Assembly: GCA_018382125.1 (NCBI GenBank)
Contig: JAGZQO010000003.1
Coordinates: 1 to 64,000, forward strand
Length of the DNA stretch: 64,000 nt
Source of the DNA: Collinsella sp.
GTDB taxonomy: Bacteria; Actinomycetota; Coriobacteriia; Coriobacteriales; Coriobacteriaceae
Direction: 5' to 3'
The position numbers and the translations under genes were made by a program. Shown piece by piece: positions 50,715 through 60,945 of this stretch. The notes under the pieces are model-generated. The model saw only the letters and a program-made list of their open reading frames with translations. It searched no databases and was not told the DNA's origin. Position 1 is the stretch's first letter. Every line of letters starts with the position of its first letter.

Positions 50715-53270
50715 ATGTTTACTCCGCTTATCACTCATGATCTGGACGGTGCCGCGCTGGCGGCGCCCGTTGATGCCGCACGCCGCAATGGCGCTGCATA
50801 CAAGACGCACACAATCGACGACCTTCGCATTAAGGACGATCGACTGCGCGCCGCCATCGAGGGCACGGGACACCTGCTGTTCGACGGCGGCATGGGCACC
50901 ATGTTGCAGGCGGCCGGCATGAAGGCCGGCGCCCTACCCGAGCTGCTCAACTTTGAGGAGCCCCAGGTCATTACCGACATCCAGCGTCAGTACGTCGAGG
51001 CCGGCTGCGACGTGATCACCGCCAACACCTTTGGCGCCAACGCGCACAAGCTCGATGGCGCCGCCACCGTGGCAGACGTCTTTGCCGCGGCCGTCACCTG
51101 CGCCCGCGAGGCCGGTGCCCGCTACGTCGCCGGTGACATCGGCCCCATCGGTGCCCTACTGCGCCCCCTAGGCACCCTCAGCTTTGACGAGGCCTACGAC
51201 CTCTTTGCCGAGGAGGTGCGCGCCGGCGTCGACGCGGGCGTGGACCTCTTTATTATCGAGACCATGACCGACCTTGCCGAGATCAAGGCCGCTGTCCTCG
51301 CCTGCCGCGAGAATTCCGACCTGCCCGTCTTTGCCACCATGACCTTTGAGGAAGACGGTCGCACATTCCTGGGCACGAGTCCCGAGGTGGCCGCCATCAC
51401 GCTCGACGCCATCGGCGCCGACGTTCTGGGCATCAACTGCAGCCAGGGACCGGCCGAGCTCCGAGGACTCGCTGCGCGCATGCTCACCGTTACCGACAAG
51501 CCCGTTATGGTGCAGGCTAATGCGGGACTGCCCCGCGTGGACGATGACGGCAACACCGTCTTTGACATCCAGGCACCCGAATACGCCGAGGCCGTCGCCG
51601 GCATGATCGAGGACGGCGTGAGCGTTGTCGGCGGATGCTGCGGCACCACGCCCACGCACATGGCAGCCCTTCGCGCCCTCATCGACAACCACACGCCCAG
51701 CGTGCGTCACCGCAAGCCCAGCATGTCGGTCACGAGCGCCCAGACGGTCGTAGACCTTCCCTGCGACGGCCACAAGATCGCCGTCATCGGCGAGCGCATC
51801 AACCCCACCGGCAAAAAACGCCTGCAGCAGGCTCTACGCGACGGCGATCTGGACTACGTCGTAAGCCAGGGCATCAGCCAGCAGGAGCAGGGCGCCGACA
51901 TCCTGGACGTCAACGTGGGCCTGCCCGAGATCGACGAGGTCAAGATCATCCAGCAGGCAACCGAGCAGCTCCAGGGCTCCACGCTTCTGCCCCTGCAGAT
52001 CGACTCCACCGACCCCGCCGCCGTCGAGGCCGCCGTGCGCCGCTACGCCGGCAAGCCCATCATCAACTCGGTCAACGGCAAGCAGCAGATCATGGACGAG
52101 ATCTTCCCGCTGGTCGCTCACTACGGCACCAACGTCGTCGGCCTCACGCTCGACGAGGGCGGCATCCCCGATACCGCCGAGGCCCGTTTTGCCATCGCCG
52201 AGCGCATCGTGGCCGAGGCCGCCCGCTACGGCATCGGCCCGGACCGCATCCTCATCGACTGCCTGGTCATGACCGCCTCGACCAACCAGCGCCAGGCCGA
52301 GCAAATTCTGCGCGCCATGTCTCTGTGCAAGGAGCGCCTGGGCGTCAAGTGCGCGCTCGGCGTGTCGAACATCAGCTTTGGCCTGCCTGCCCGCCCGCTG
52401 CTGGGCTCGGTCTTTTTGGCGGCCGCCTTTGGCGCTGGTCTGGACGCCCCCATCATGAACCCCGGTTCCAAGCGCTTTATGGACACCGTCTACAGCTATC
52501 GCGTGTTGAGCGTTGAAGACGAGGGCTCGACCGGATACATCGAGCGCTACGCCGGCTGGACCGACCCGTACAAGATCGCCGCAAACCCGGCGGCCGCCCA
52601 AGCAGCATCAAGCGATACCGCGCCTGCCGCGGGCACCACCGCAAGCGCCGACGACGACCCCATCCGCCACATGGTCGTCTCGGGCCGCAAGGGCGAGATC
52701 GCGGCCGAGACCGAGCGCCTGCTGGCCGACCACGACGCCATGGACCTCATCAACAACCACTTTATCCCCGCCCTCGACGAGGTCGGTGTCCTCTTTGACC
52801 AGGGCAAGTTCTTCTTGCCGCAGCTCATGGCCTCGGCCGAAGCCGCGCGCGTGGGCTTCGACACCATCAAGCGTCTGATGCCCGCCGGCGAGATTGCCGA
52901 CAAGGGTAAGATCTGCGTCGCCACCGTCAAGGGCGACATACACGATATTGGCAAGAACATCGTCAAGATGCTGCTCGACAACTACGGCTACACCGTCTTT
53001 GACCTGGGCCGCGACGTCGATCCGCAGGAGGTGCTCAAGACCGTCAAGGAGCGCGACATTAAGCTCGTCGGCCTCTCGGCGCTTATGACCACCACGGTCG
53101 TCGCCATGGAGGAGACCATCAAGCTGCTCCATTCGGAAGTCCCGGGCGTCAAGATCATCGTGGGCGGCGCCGTGCTCACCCCCGAATACGCCAAGCAGAT
53201 TGGCGCGGACTACTACGCCAAGGACGCCGCCGAGAGCGCGCGCATCGCCGAAGAGGTCTTTGGCCGGTAA
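50715..53270 (+). CDS. metH: Cobalamin-dependent methionine synthase, without reactivation domain
   Basis: The product has 851 residues. The homocysteine domain (about 55-330) has the zinc ligands in NCSQGP and GGCCGTTP (Cys308 and Cys309). The pterin domain follows (about 350-610, with GERINPTGKKR). A cap and B12 domain form the end, with the cobalamin ligand His743 in DIHDIGKN. It moves a methyl group from methyl-tetrahydrofolate to homocysteine. The usual C-terminal activation domain is missing here and encoded by the preceding gene. The ATG at 50715 follows AGGAGCTCATTG. Confidence 0.95.
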   Translation: MFTPLITHDLDGAALAAPVDAARRNGAAYKTHTIDDLRIKDDRLRAAIEGTGHLLFDGGMGTMLQAAGMKAGALPELLNFEEPQVITDIQRQYVEAGCDVITANTFGANAHKLDGAATVADVFAAAVTCAREAGARYVAGDIGPIGALLRPLGTLSFDEAYDLFAEEVRAGVDAGVDLFIIETMTDLAEIKAAVLACRENSDLPVFATMTFEEDGRTFLGTSPEVAAITLDAIGADVLGINCSQGPAELRGLAARMLTVTDKPVMVQANAGLPRVDDDGNTVFDIQAPEYAEAVAGMIEDGVSVVGGCCGTTPTHMAALRALIDNHTPSVRHRKPSMSVTSAQTVVDLPCDGHKIAVIGERINPTGKKRLQQALRDGDLDYVVSQGISQQEQGADILDVNVGLPEIDEVKIIQQATEQLQGSTLLPLQIDSTDPAAVEAAVRRYAGKPIINSVNGKQQIMDEIFPLVAHYGTNVVGLTLDEGGIPDTAEARFAIAERIVAEAARYGIGPDRILIDCLVMTASTNQRQAEQILRAMSLCKERLGVKCALGVSNISFGLPARPLLGSVFLAAAFGAGLDAPIMNPGSKRFMDTVYSYRVLSVEDEGSTGYIERYAGWTDPYKIAANPAAAQAASSDTAPAAGTTASADDDPIRHMVVSGRKGEIAAETERLLADHDAMDLINNHFIPALDEVGVLFDQGKFFLPQLMASAEAARVGFDTIKRLMPAGEIADKGKICVATVKGDIHDIGKNIVKMLLDNYGYTVFDLGRDVDPQEVLKTVKERDIKLVGLSALMTTTVVAMEETIKLLHSEVPGVKIIVGGAVLTPEYAKQIGADYYAKDAAESARIAEEVFGR

Positions 53271-53378
53271 CATAACGGAAACAACCCCGCACCAAAACGT
53301 GCCGCATGTGCCACTTGGCGCGTGCGGCACGTTAGAATAAAAGGGACTATGCTCGTTTTGGCAGATAGGAGCGCAAGG

Positions 53379-54743
53379 ATGGCGATCACGCCTGCAGAAA
53401 TCGCGGAAACCCGCGGCATGGTTGAGGAGCAGAACCTCGACATCAGAACCATTACCATGGGTGTTTCGCTCATGGGTTGCGGTGACGAAAACCTCGACCG
53501 CATGTGCACGAAGATCTACGACCACGTGACGCACACGGCTGAGCACTTGGTCGAGACCGCCGAGAACCTCGAGCGCGAGTACGGTATCCCCATCGTCAAC
53601 AAGCGCGTTTCCGTCACCCCGGTGGCGCAGATTGCCGCGTGCTGCAAGGATGAGGACCTCACCCCCATCGCGCATGCCCTCGACCGTGCAGCCGAGACCC
53701 TCGGCATCGACTACCTGGGCGGCTTCTCCGCGCTCGTCCAGAAGGGAATCGGCGACGCCGACCGCCGCGTTATCCAGTCCATTCCGCAGGCGCTCGCCAC
53801 CACGAGCCGCGTCTGCTCCAGCGTCAACGTCGCCAGCCTGCGCGCCGGCATCAACATGGACGCCGTGCTCATGGCCGCGCAGACCATCATCGATGCCGCC
53901 AAGCTCACGGCCGATCAGGACTCCGTCGGCGCCTCTAAGTTTGTCTGCTTTGCCAATATGGTCGAGGACTCCCCGTTTATGGCGGGCGCCGTCCACGGCG
54001 GTGGCGAGGCCGACGCTGTCATCAACGTTGGCGTCTCGGGCCCTGGCGTTATGGCCGCAGCCCTGGAGACGCTGCCCGACTCCGCCTCGATGATGGAGGT
54101 CGCCGAGAAGATCAAGCAGACCGCCTTTAAGATCACCCGTGCCGGTGAGCTCATGAGCCGCGAGGCCGCCCATCGCCTGGGTGTCGAGAAGGGCATCGTC
54201 GACCTGTCGCTGGCTCCCACGCCTGCCATCGGCGACTCTGTTGCCCGCATTCTCGAGATCATCGGTGTTGGCACCTGCGGTGGCCCGGGCACGACCTGCG
54301 CGCTCGCCATGCTCAACGACGCCGTCAAGAAGGGCGGCGTCATGGCCAGCTCCAGCGTGGGCGGTCTCTCGGGCGCCTTTATCCCCGTGTCCGAGGACGC
54401 CGGCATGATCGCCGCCGTCGAGGCCGGCGCGCTTTCGCTCGAGAAGCTCGAGGCCATGACCTGCGTATGCTCCGTTGGCCTGGACATGATCGCCATCCCC
54501 GGCGACACCCCGGTCGAGACCATCGCCGGCATCATCGCCGACGAGATGGCCATCGGCGTCATCAACAACAAGACCACGGCCGTCCGCGTGATTCCCGCCA
54601 TCGGCAAGGGCGTGGGCGACTGCGTCGAGTACGGCGGTCTGTTCGGCCGAGCACCCATCATGCCGGTGAACCCCAACGCCGGCACCGTGCTTGCCCACCG
54701 CGGTGGACGCTTCCCGGCACCGCTGAACTCGCTGAAGAACTAG
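53379..54743 (+). CDS. PFL-family protein (UPF0210/DUF711)
   Basis: The product has 454 residues. The whole chain fits the UPF0210 family: the opening [30 protein letters not shown], the [19 protein letters not shown] segment, and [17 protein letters not shown]. The family is related in fold to glycyl-radical enzymes but its reaction is not known. A partner ACT-domain gene often lies directly upstream in other bacteria; none is seen in the 100-base gap. The start at 53379 follows GATAGGAGCGCAAGG. Confidence 0.9.
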   Translation: MAITPAEIAETRGMVEEQNLDIRTITMGVSLMGCGDENLDRMCTKIYDHVTHTAEHLVETAENLEREYGIPIVNKRVSVTPVAQIAACCKDEDLTPIAHALDRAAETLGIDYLGGFSALVQKGIGDADRRVIQSIPQALATTSRVCSSVNVASLRAGINMDAVLMAAQTIIDAAKLTADQDSVGASKFVCFANMVEDSPFMAGAVHGGGEADAVINVGVSGPGVMAAALETLPDSASMMEVAEKIKQTAFKITRAGELMSREAAHRLGVEKGIVDLSLAPTPAIGDSVARILEIIGVGTCGGPGTTCALAMLNDAVKKGGVMASSSVGGLSGAFIPVSEDAGMIAAVEAGALSLEKLEAMTCVCSVGLDMIAIPGDTPVETIAGIIADEMAIGVINNKTTAVRVIPAIGKGVGDCVEYGGLFGRAPIMPVNPNAGTVLAHRGGRFPAPLNSLKN

Positions 54744-54759
54744 CTGAGGATACGGGCGA

Positions 54760-54893
54760 GGAGCCCCGGGGAGGGCAAATATATAAGGTCGCCTGCTCGG
54801 ACAGTCCTGACTCGCACGGAGAGCACATTAAGTGCTCTCCGGCTCGTGCGGAACTCGCGATCGACCTTATATATTTGCCCTCCCCGGGGCTCC
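54760..54893. repeat. 134-bp palindromic element with perfect 32-bp ends
   Basis: Bases 54760-54791 are the exact reverse complement of 54862-54893. An inner stem (GGAGAGCAC at 54818-54826 with GTGCTCTCC at 54832-54840) makes the RNA or DNA one long hairpin. It contains no gene. It could act as a bidirectional terminator, a MITE or a REP-like repeat. Confidence 0.7.
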
Positions 54894-55008
54894 CGCACAA
54901 CGAGACCTCAGTTGGGTTCTATCCCGGTTGCAGTTGCTTCGCTCCTGCACCACTTGGCTGTGCGGCGGTTTGGCGTTGGAACTGTTCTTTTTCTGATATA
55001 TGCTTGTT

Positions 55009-55041
55009 GCGGCTCTTCTTTTGGGAGGAGCCGCTTTTTTT
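55009..55041 (+). terminator. Terminator-like hairpin just before the methyltransferase start
   Basis: GCGGCTC (55009-55015) pairs with GAGCCGC (55028-55034) and is followed by seven T. It ends 20 bases before the GTG start, where an attenuator would lie. Confidence 0.6.
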
Positions 55042-55060
55042 GTTGCTAGGAGGTTGGCCC

Positions 55061-55948
55061 GTGGTTGATGGGGACGCTCGCTCTGAGCTTCTTTCCGCTG
55101 ATTGGAATGGCGAATGGATGCGCCTGCAGGCTGGTCGGCGGCGGGCTGATGATTCTTTTGAGTGGGATAAAAGGGCTCGGCATTTTCGGCCGTTGGAGAC
55201 TGCCCCGTATGCCCGGGACCTTATGAAGCTGTTGGCGTTAAAGCCTGGTGAATCCGTGCTTGATATGGGGTGTGGAGCTGGGTCGATTGCTATTCCGCTT
55301 GCTCAGGCTGGGCATCCTGTGATTGCGGCCGACTTCTCCCCTGCTATGTTGGGCACGCTTGATGCTGGCATTGAGTACTATGGGCTCGAGGGTCGCATTA
55401 CGCCGCTTGAGCTTGCTTGGGATGATGATTGGGATTTGGTTGGGCCGGTTGCGAAAGCGGTGGATGTTGCCTTTGCCAGTCGTTCGGTAACAACGACCAA
55501 CCTGAAAGGCGCACTTGCCAAGCTTGATCGTACGGCTCGTCGGCGTTGTGCTGTCACGATGGTCGCTAACTCCAGCCCGCGCTATGACCTGCACTTGATG
55601 AATGCCATCGGTGCCTCGGTTACCTGCAGTAATGGCTTTGTGTATGCCTTTAATATCCTCATTCAGATGGGCACCCTGCCACAGGTCACGTACTTTGAAT
55701 CGCCTCGTCGCGATACCTTCGACAGCCTTGAGGCGGGCGTGGCGGACTTCTCCCGCATGCTCGAGCACGGTAACGAGGATAAGATCGACCGTCTGCGCGA
55801 CTATATCGCCCAGCACATGATTGAGAATCCCCATGCTGGCGAGCCGGGATCAAAAGGCGTGCCGCAGGGTCGCTACATGCTCGACCATATCCGCAAGGTC
55901 CGCTGGGCGTTTATTACCTGGGAGCCGGTCTCTGCGAACCGTCCGTAG
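55061..55948 (+). CDS. Class I SAM-dependent methyltransferase
   Basis: The product has 295 residues. Motif I is VLDMGCGAGSIAIPLAQAG (about 67-85), followed by VIAADFSPAML and a motif IV region with AVDVAFASRSV. The substrate is not evident. GTG at 55061 is taken as the start because AGGAGGTTGGCCC precedes it. An intrinsic terminator lies directly upstream, so expression may be controlled by attenuation. Codon use is visibly less GC-rich than in its neighbours. Confidence 0.8.
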   Translation: MVDGDARSELLSADWNGEWMRLQAGRRRADDSFEWDKRARHFRPLETAPYARDLMKLLALKPGESVLDMGCGAGSIAIPLAQAGHPVIAADFSPAMLGTLDAGIEYYGLEGRITPLELAWDDDWDLVGPVAKAVDVAFASRSVTTTNLKGALAKLDRTARRRCAVTMVANSSPRYDLHLMNAIGASVTCSNGFVYAFNILIQMGTLPQVTYFESPRRDTFDSLEAGVADFSRMLEHGNEDKIDRLRDYIAQHMIENPHAGEPGSKGVPQGRYMLDHIRKVRWAFITWEPVSANRP

Positions 55949-56129
55949 ACCGCTTGCGTCCTCATCACGCGTCCGCCTGCAGCCCGCACCGCCCACTCAC
56001 TCGGCATCCGCATTCTTTTTGAACTGGGCAAACGCGCTCCACACCGCGCCGTTCCTGCGCTATCGTGGGACAGCTCACGTAGATTAAGGCCCCGTCGCGG
56101 GGCGCCCCATACATAGAAAGCGAGAACCC

Positions 56130-56429
56130 ATGGCACTGACAGGAGCCCAGGTCAAGCAGCTTCGCAGCATGGCCCATCACCTCAACCCCGCCATCATCAT
56201 CGGCAAGTCCGACGTCAACGAGGGCACCGTCGAGCAGACGGTCGCCTACCTGGAGAAGCACGAGCTCGTTAAGTGCTCCGTGCTCGATGGCTCCAGTCTT
56301 TCCGCCCGCGAGGCCGCCGAAGAGCTCGCCGAGCGCTGCCACGCCGAGGTCGTCCAGGTTATCGGCCGCAAGTTCTCGCTGTATCGCGAGTCCTCGCGCA
56401 AGGACATCGAGAAGATCAAGCTCGTCTAA
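56130..56429 (+). CDS. yhbY: YhbY-family RNA-binding (CRM) protein
   Basis: The product has 99 residues, the size of a single CRM domain. The conserved opening LTGAQVKQLRSMAHHLNPAI and the GK motif (IIGKSDVNEG) are present. CRM proteins associate with the large ribosomal subunit during assembly. A strong terminator follows. Confidence 0.92.
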   Translation: MALTGAQVKQLRSMAHHLNPAIIIGKSDVNEGTVEQTVAYLEKHELVKCSVLDGSSLSAREAAEELAERCHAEVVQVIGRKFSLYRESSRKDIEKIKLV

Positions 56430-56467
56430 GAGTCAATGATCCGGCGAGCCAACACATAGCAAGCCTG

Positions 56468-56500
56468 CGGGCGTCCGAGCAATTCGGACGCCCGTTTTTT
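56468..56500 (+). terminator. Intrinsic terminator after yhbY
   Basis: CGGGCGTCCGA (56468-56478) pairs with TCGGACGCCCG (56484-56494) and is followed by six T. The opposite gene ends inside it, so it lies at a convergent junction. Confidence 0.85.
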
Positions 56501-59498
56501 ATCGCTCGACCAGCACACGGTTAAGCCTGCCCTCCACCAAGCGCTCGTATAGACGCCGCGTCTCGGGCTCGGGCACACCATTGACCTGCTCCCTTAAGTG
56601 GTGCATATGCCCGCTGTACAGCTCGACGATATCGCGCCGCCGCCCCGCCGCGCCGTAGACGCGCATAGCGCAACGCACCATGTCCTCGCGCGCCGTCTCT
56701 TGGCGCAGCCCCGACTCCACTAGCCATACCGCCGACTGCAGGTCGTTTTCTTCTAGGGCGGCATTCGCTCCCCGAATCATGCAGTCGATATACTTCGATT
56801 CCATAATGCGCCGCATACGCAAGAAGTAGGTGGGATTGCAGCCATTGGGAACATACAACGGACCGGCGTAGAGCTGCTCGATCTTAAGGCACAGCTCGAC
56901 CAGATGGGGTCCGCGCGCACCTGTGCGATTTCCCAAAACTTCGCGGCTTATCTGATCAAACAACCGCACATCGGTCTTAACATAGTCACCGTTGAGCCCA
57001 ATGCACTCATTTTGGATCAGCACACACGATTTGCCGTCCGGCGTCGGCCCCAAGGCCGAGCGCAGGCGCGATATCGTCGAATACAGGTTGTTGCGGGCGC
57101 TATTGAACTCGGCGTGGGGCCACAGCTCCATGGCCAGCGTCTCGCGGTCGACCAGCGCATCCATGCCCAGTGCAAGCCGCTCGGCGAGCGTTGCCGCTTT
57201 CTTGCGGCGCCACATCTTGTCCGTAATGGGAAACCCGTCGCGCTCGGCGCGAAACGCCCCAAACATGCGAATCTCGATATGGTCGATAGTATCGACGGCT
57301 TCAACCTCGCCAGCCTGAAACAGGCGCTCACCCTCCCCTTCCAGATCGTCACGCAACGAATACCGCGATAGCTCGCGCACCGGGAGTTTCTTGCGAATTC
57401 TGGCCGCCGGCTCGCCCAGACAATGCATGGCAAGGCGCGCAAAGAGCCGATACGATGGGTCCAAAATCGCTGCGCGGTTCATGGACATCCATGCCGCAAG
57501 ATCGCTATCTCTGCCCGCGCAGGCCAAGTGCAGCGCCACCATCCAGGCCTCCGCGCCACCAACCTGCGTCTGGCTTATATCGAGCAGCTCCGCCTCCTCG
57601 CGCACCGAAACCATCGATGTATTGCGCAGATACGCCGCACGCTCCAGCAGCAACGCGTTGTCGCGCATGTACGCAATTGGCTCCTCAGCAAGTTTGAGTA
57701 CCTGGACCGCGCGGAACTTCGCATTGACCGGCCGCCCTTCTGCCAGCGATTGCCAGCCTTCTAGCAGCAGGCCAAACAGCTGAATCTGGTTGTCGCGCAT
57801 GCGTACGGCAAAGCGATCGAGCTCGTTGAACGCCGCATCGTCGGTTACCGGCAAGCCGGAAAGGAGCCGCCGTGCCGCCAGCACCATGCGCACCCAGATA
57901 GCCGGCGCCTTAAGTCCACGTACATCGAGCGCGTCCCGTATCAGCGCCATCTCGTCGTCGCGCTCGTCGATCCCCGCAAACGACCCATCGAAGAGCTCCA
58001 CTAGCATGCTATCGGCCCGTATAAAAGTCCCCGCGATATCGAGCTCGCAGTCATATGCTTTGCGCGTTTTGAGCTGCTGCAGAGCGCCACCGTCGTCTCC
58101 CCGCTCGGCCAACCAGTGCTTGACCCCGATATGTGCAAAGAGCATGTCGAGCGCCGTGTGTTCCGTCTCGATTTCCGGCACAGCAAGGTTCATGGGAAGC
58201 CCAAGCCCATTGTCCCCATAGCAAACTGCCGTAAGGGCCTGGGCAACCTTCCACGAAACGGGATCTATTTCACAGGCCGCCTGATCGCCCGCATGCTCAA
58301 TGAGCGATGCCATGCAGCGGGCGAGCTTTGTGTTGGACACGCTGACTGCCGCCAAATATACACCGAGCGCCTCGGCAGGCGTTGGCTCTGGGGCGGGATC
58401 GTCGGCATCGATCGTGCTCAACGCCGCCCGGCAGACATCGGCACCGTGCCCCGTCAGAGCAAGATCGACCCCATACTGCCCGGCAAGTTCAAGGACCACG
58501 CTACGGTCCAAAAAGGCGTCGGCTAGGTCCATCGCCGCATCACATCGACCTGCCTTGAGCAAAATTCGAGCTGCCCGCGGAACAAGCTCGGGACGGATCT
58601 CGGCCACCAACTTACGCAGACGCAGACGTCCGTTGTCCTCGGCGCCCAGGCACGTAAAGCTCCGGTCGGCGGGATCTAAACCAAAGATCGGGTAATCGCG
58701 TACAAGGTAGGACTGGTCGATCATCGACAGCCTCACCCCGCAAGCCTCGAGTTCTGCAATATTGCCCTCGCCCATCAAGATTATGAGGCAGGCGACGCAG
58801 AACAGCGCATTATTATCGAGCGAAGCAAGATCGACAAGTGCCGCACCATACACGTTGACAATCTCGTTTTCGAGCAGACCGGCAACATCGCCCTGGCCGT
58901 ACAGACCCGTCTGCAAAGCCGAAACAAGCTCGGGCACACCCTGTGTGAGCTGATAAAAGTCGAGCGATGTGCTAATCGAAAACGCCGATGCCCACGCCGA
59001 ATACTCATAGGCATGCACCTTGAGCATTTGCGCATTGATCTTAACCGAGTCACCCAGCCCATGAATCAGCTGACGATTTGAAGGACGGCAGGAGATAAAG
59101 ACCCCTACCCCCATAGCGCGCAGGCCGCGAATCCTGTCAATGAGGTCTTCGGTATCGTGCTGATCGAGATTTGGCACATTATCAATCGCGACAAGGGAAT
59201 GCGGCTTGTCTTTGAGCTCTTCGGTTACCACCTCGAGCTGCATAAACACCTCGCGCCCAATGGCTCGATCCGCCTCGATAATCCGCACGGGGCCTCGCGT
59301 CGGGTCGCTTTTTACCTCTTGGGTGTACTGCAGCAGCACCGAGGTTTTCCCAAAACCATCGGGCGCGTAGAGAACCACGATGCCGGCCTTTCGGCCCTTG
59401 GCGATAAGCTCATTTAGCAGACGCTCACGTCGCACCATATAGCCTCCGCCCAGCGGCATCAGTTCGAGGTCGTCTATACTATCCAAATCGTTTACCAT
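56499..59498 (-). CDS. Large MalT/SARP-like transcriptional regulator with BTAD domain
   Basis: The product has 999 residues. An N-terminal ATPase has the P-loop APDGFGKTS (about 42-50) and a Walker B-like VAIDNV. A long helical-repeat middle follows (about 230-720). The C-terminus has a winged helix (about 745-840: IEIRMFGAFRAERDGFPI, then ARNNLYSTISRLRSALG) and a bacterial transcriptional activator domain (about 850-985). This is the plan of AfsR/MalT-like signal-integrating regulators. The start at 59498 follows AGAGGAGCGGGT. The target is unknown; nagB lies divergently ordered beyond a long gap. Confidence 0.82.
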   Translation of the reverse strand: MVNDLDSIDDLELMPLGGGYMVRRERLLNELIAKGRKAGIVVLYAPDGFGKTSVLLQYTQEVKSDPTRGPVRIIEADRAIGREVFMQLEVVTEELKDKPHSLVAIDNVPNLDQHDTEDLIDRIRGLRAMGVGVFISCRPSNRQLIHGLGDSVKINAQMLKVHAYEYSAWASAFSISTSLDFYQLTQGVPELVSALQTGLYGQGDVAGLLENEIVNVYGAALVDLASLDNNALFCVACLIILMGEGNIAELEACGVRLSMIDQSYLVRDYPIFGLDPADRSFTCLGAEDNGRLRLRKLVAEIRPELVPRAARILLKAGRCDAAMDLADAFLDRSVVLELAGQYGVDLALTGHGADVCRAALSTIDADDPAPEPTPAEALGVYLAAVSVSNTKLARCMASLIEHAGDQAACEIDPVSWKVAQALTAVCYGDNGLGLPMNLAVPEIETEHTALDMLFAHIGVKHWLAERGDDGGALQQLKTRKAYDCELDIAGTFIRADSMLVELFDGSFAGIDERDDEMALIRDALDVRGLKAPAIWVRMVLAARRLLSGLPVTDDAAFNELDRFAVRMRDNQIQLFGLLLEGWQSLAEGRPVNAKFRAVQVLKLAEEPIAYMRDNALLLERAAYLRNTSMVSVREEAELLDISQTQVGGAEAWMVALHLACAGRDSDLAAWMSMNRAAILDPSYRLFARLAMHCLGEPAARIRKKLPVRELSRYSLRDDLEGEGERLFQAGEVEAVDTIDHIEIRMFGAFRAERDGFPITDKMWRRKKAATLAERLALGMDALVDRETLAMELWPHAEFNSARNNLYSTISRLRSALGPTPDGKSCVLIQNECIGLNGDYVKTDVRLFDQISREVLGNRTGARGPHLVELCLKIEQLYAGPLYVPNGCNPTYFLRMRRIMESKYIDCMIRGANAALEENDLQSAVWLVESGLRQETAREDMVRCAMRVYGAAGRRRDIVELYSGHMHHLREQVNGVPEPETRRLYERLVEGRLNRVLVER

Positions 59499-59885
59499 AC
59501 CCGCTCCTCTACTCGACCGTATGGACACCGTAACCGCAAGACCATACAAGCCGCACCATGAATAGAGCGGTTTTGTGTTTTAGGTTGTCTTTCGGTACGC
59601 AAGCGGCAAGTTTTTGTACAGCGAGGGCCGATTGTTATTAATCCCCCGACTAATCGGTCTTTGAGCAGGTAAATGTGCTTGTCGGCTTGTCCCATCCCAG
59701 TGGCAGTGTAACTCATATGAACATGGTTCACCCCTGTCATTCAACTCGCCTAGCACCCGCTACCGTCTGCGACCTTTTAGTGGCATTTTTGCATAGAATC
59801 TGGTATGGAATGAATCAAGCTGTTGGGCATTCGACATTCGTCAAGCTTGCAGCAAGATTTTGGTCAAGCATATGACAAGGACAGC
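59499..59885. other. Intergenic region, no gene seen
   Basis: About 390 A/T-rich bases upstream of the large regulator, expected to hold its promoter. No convincing open frame or structured RNA is recognised. Confidence 0.35.
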
Positions 59886-59911
59886 AAAAAGGCCCCCGCA
59901 AAGCGGAGGCC
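59886..59911 (-). terminator. Terminator of nagB
   Basis: On the minus strand GGCCTCCGC pairs with GCGGGGGCC (one mismatch) around TTT, followed by TTTTT. Confidence 0.7.
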
Positions 59912-59945
59912 TTCGGCAAAGCTATGTCGAGGTGACGGGCTCGCG

Positions 59946-60674
59946 CTACTCGCAGAGCGAAAGGGCGGCCTCGTCGGCGACCACGACGCAGTTGGTGTGC
60001 AGCTGCAGGATCGAAGCCGGGCACTCGGGCGTAACCGGGCCATAGCACATGTCGTGCACGGCCTGAGCCTTGGCCTCGCCGTTGGCGACGACCAGAATCA
60101 TGCGGGCATACATGATGGTCTGGGTGCCCATAGTGTAGGCCTGACGGGGCACGTCGTCGATGCTGTCGAACAGGCGGCTGTTGGCCTGGATGGTGCTCTC
60201 GGTGAGGTCGACGCAGTGCGTACCCTTGGAGAAGTGATCGTCGGGCTCGTTGAAGCCAATGTGACCGTTGTTACCAATGCCGAGCAGCTGCAGATCGGGG
60301 TAGCCGGCGGCAGCAACGATCTTGTCGTACTCAGAGCAGGCAGCGGCGGCATCGGGGTTAGAACCGTCGGGCACATGCGTGTTGTTCAGATCGATGTTGA
60401 TGTGATCGAAGAAGTTCTCACGCATAAAATAGTGATAGCTCTGGGGATCGTCATGCGAAAGGCCACGATACTCGTCCAGGTTATAGGTGCTGACCTCGGC
60501 AAAGTCGACGTCGCCCTTCTCATACCAAGCGGCAAGCTGCTTGTAGGCGCCAATCGGGGTGGAGCCGGTGGCAAGGCCCAGCACGCAATCGGGCTTGAGG
60601 ATGACCTGCGCCGAGATGATATTGGCGGCCTTACGGCTCATATCCTCGTAGTCTTTAGCTTTAATGATCTTCAT
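59946..60674 (-). CDS. nagB: Glucosamine-6-phosphate deaminase
   Basis: The product has 242 residues. It converts glucosamine-6-phosphate to fructose-6-phosphate and ammonia. Family motifs are LGLATGSTPIGAYKQL, the active-site segment with NLDEYRGL, and GIGNNGHIGFNEP. The start at 60674 follows GAAAGGACGCGTA. It belongs to amino-sugar catabolism and complements glmM, encoded 800 bases away, which acts in the synthetic direction. Confidence 0.95.
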   Translation of the reverse strand: MKIIKAKDYEDMSRKAANIISAQVILKPDCVLGLATGSTPIGAYKQLAAWYEKGDVDFAEVSTYNLDEYRGLSHDDPQSYHYFMRENFFDHINIDLNNTHVPDGSNPDAAAACSEYDKIVAAAGYPDLQLLGIGNNGHIGFNEPDDHFSKGTHCVDLTESTIQANSRLFDSIDDVPRQAYTMGTQTIMYARMILVVANGEAKAQAVHDMCYGPVTPECPASILQLHTNCVVVADEAALSLCE

Positions 60675-60945
60675 TACGCGTCCTTTCTCGTACAAGAGAG
60701 GCAAGGCTCCCCTTACAAGCGCTTGCCCGCGGCCCGCGTCGACCGCAACCAACGTGTGCGGCCACCAGGGCGAGGTCGCGTAATGTATGTGTCTCGTGTC
60801 TAGCCGCGTCGAGGCCCCTGCCCGTCCACGGTGACCCGAAGCCCTTTAGCTTCGGACAAATCCCATCTTGCCACGGAGGGCGCCCTCTTTCAAGGGCGCC
60901 CTCCGTAAACGTGTTTGAATTGTAGGCTAAAGGCCAAGCGCCCTG
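60675..60945. other. Leader of nagB with a strong hairpin
   Basis: ACGGAGGGCGCCC (60873-60885) pairs perfectly with GGGCGCCCTCCGT (60894-60906), a 13-bp stem without a T-run. It probably ends the crr transcript. A smaller stem, CCGAAG and CTTCGG, lies near 60837-60855. No known riboswitch is recognised. Confidence 0.45.
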
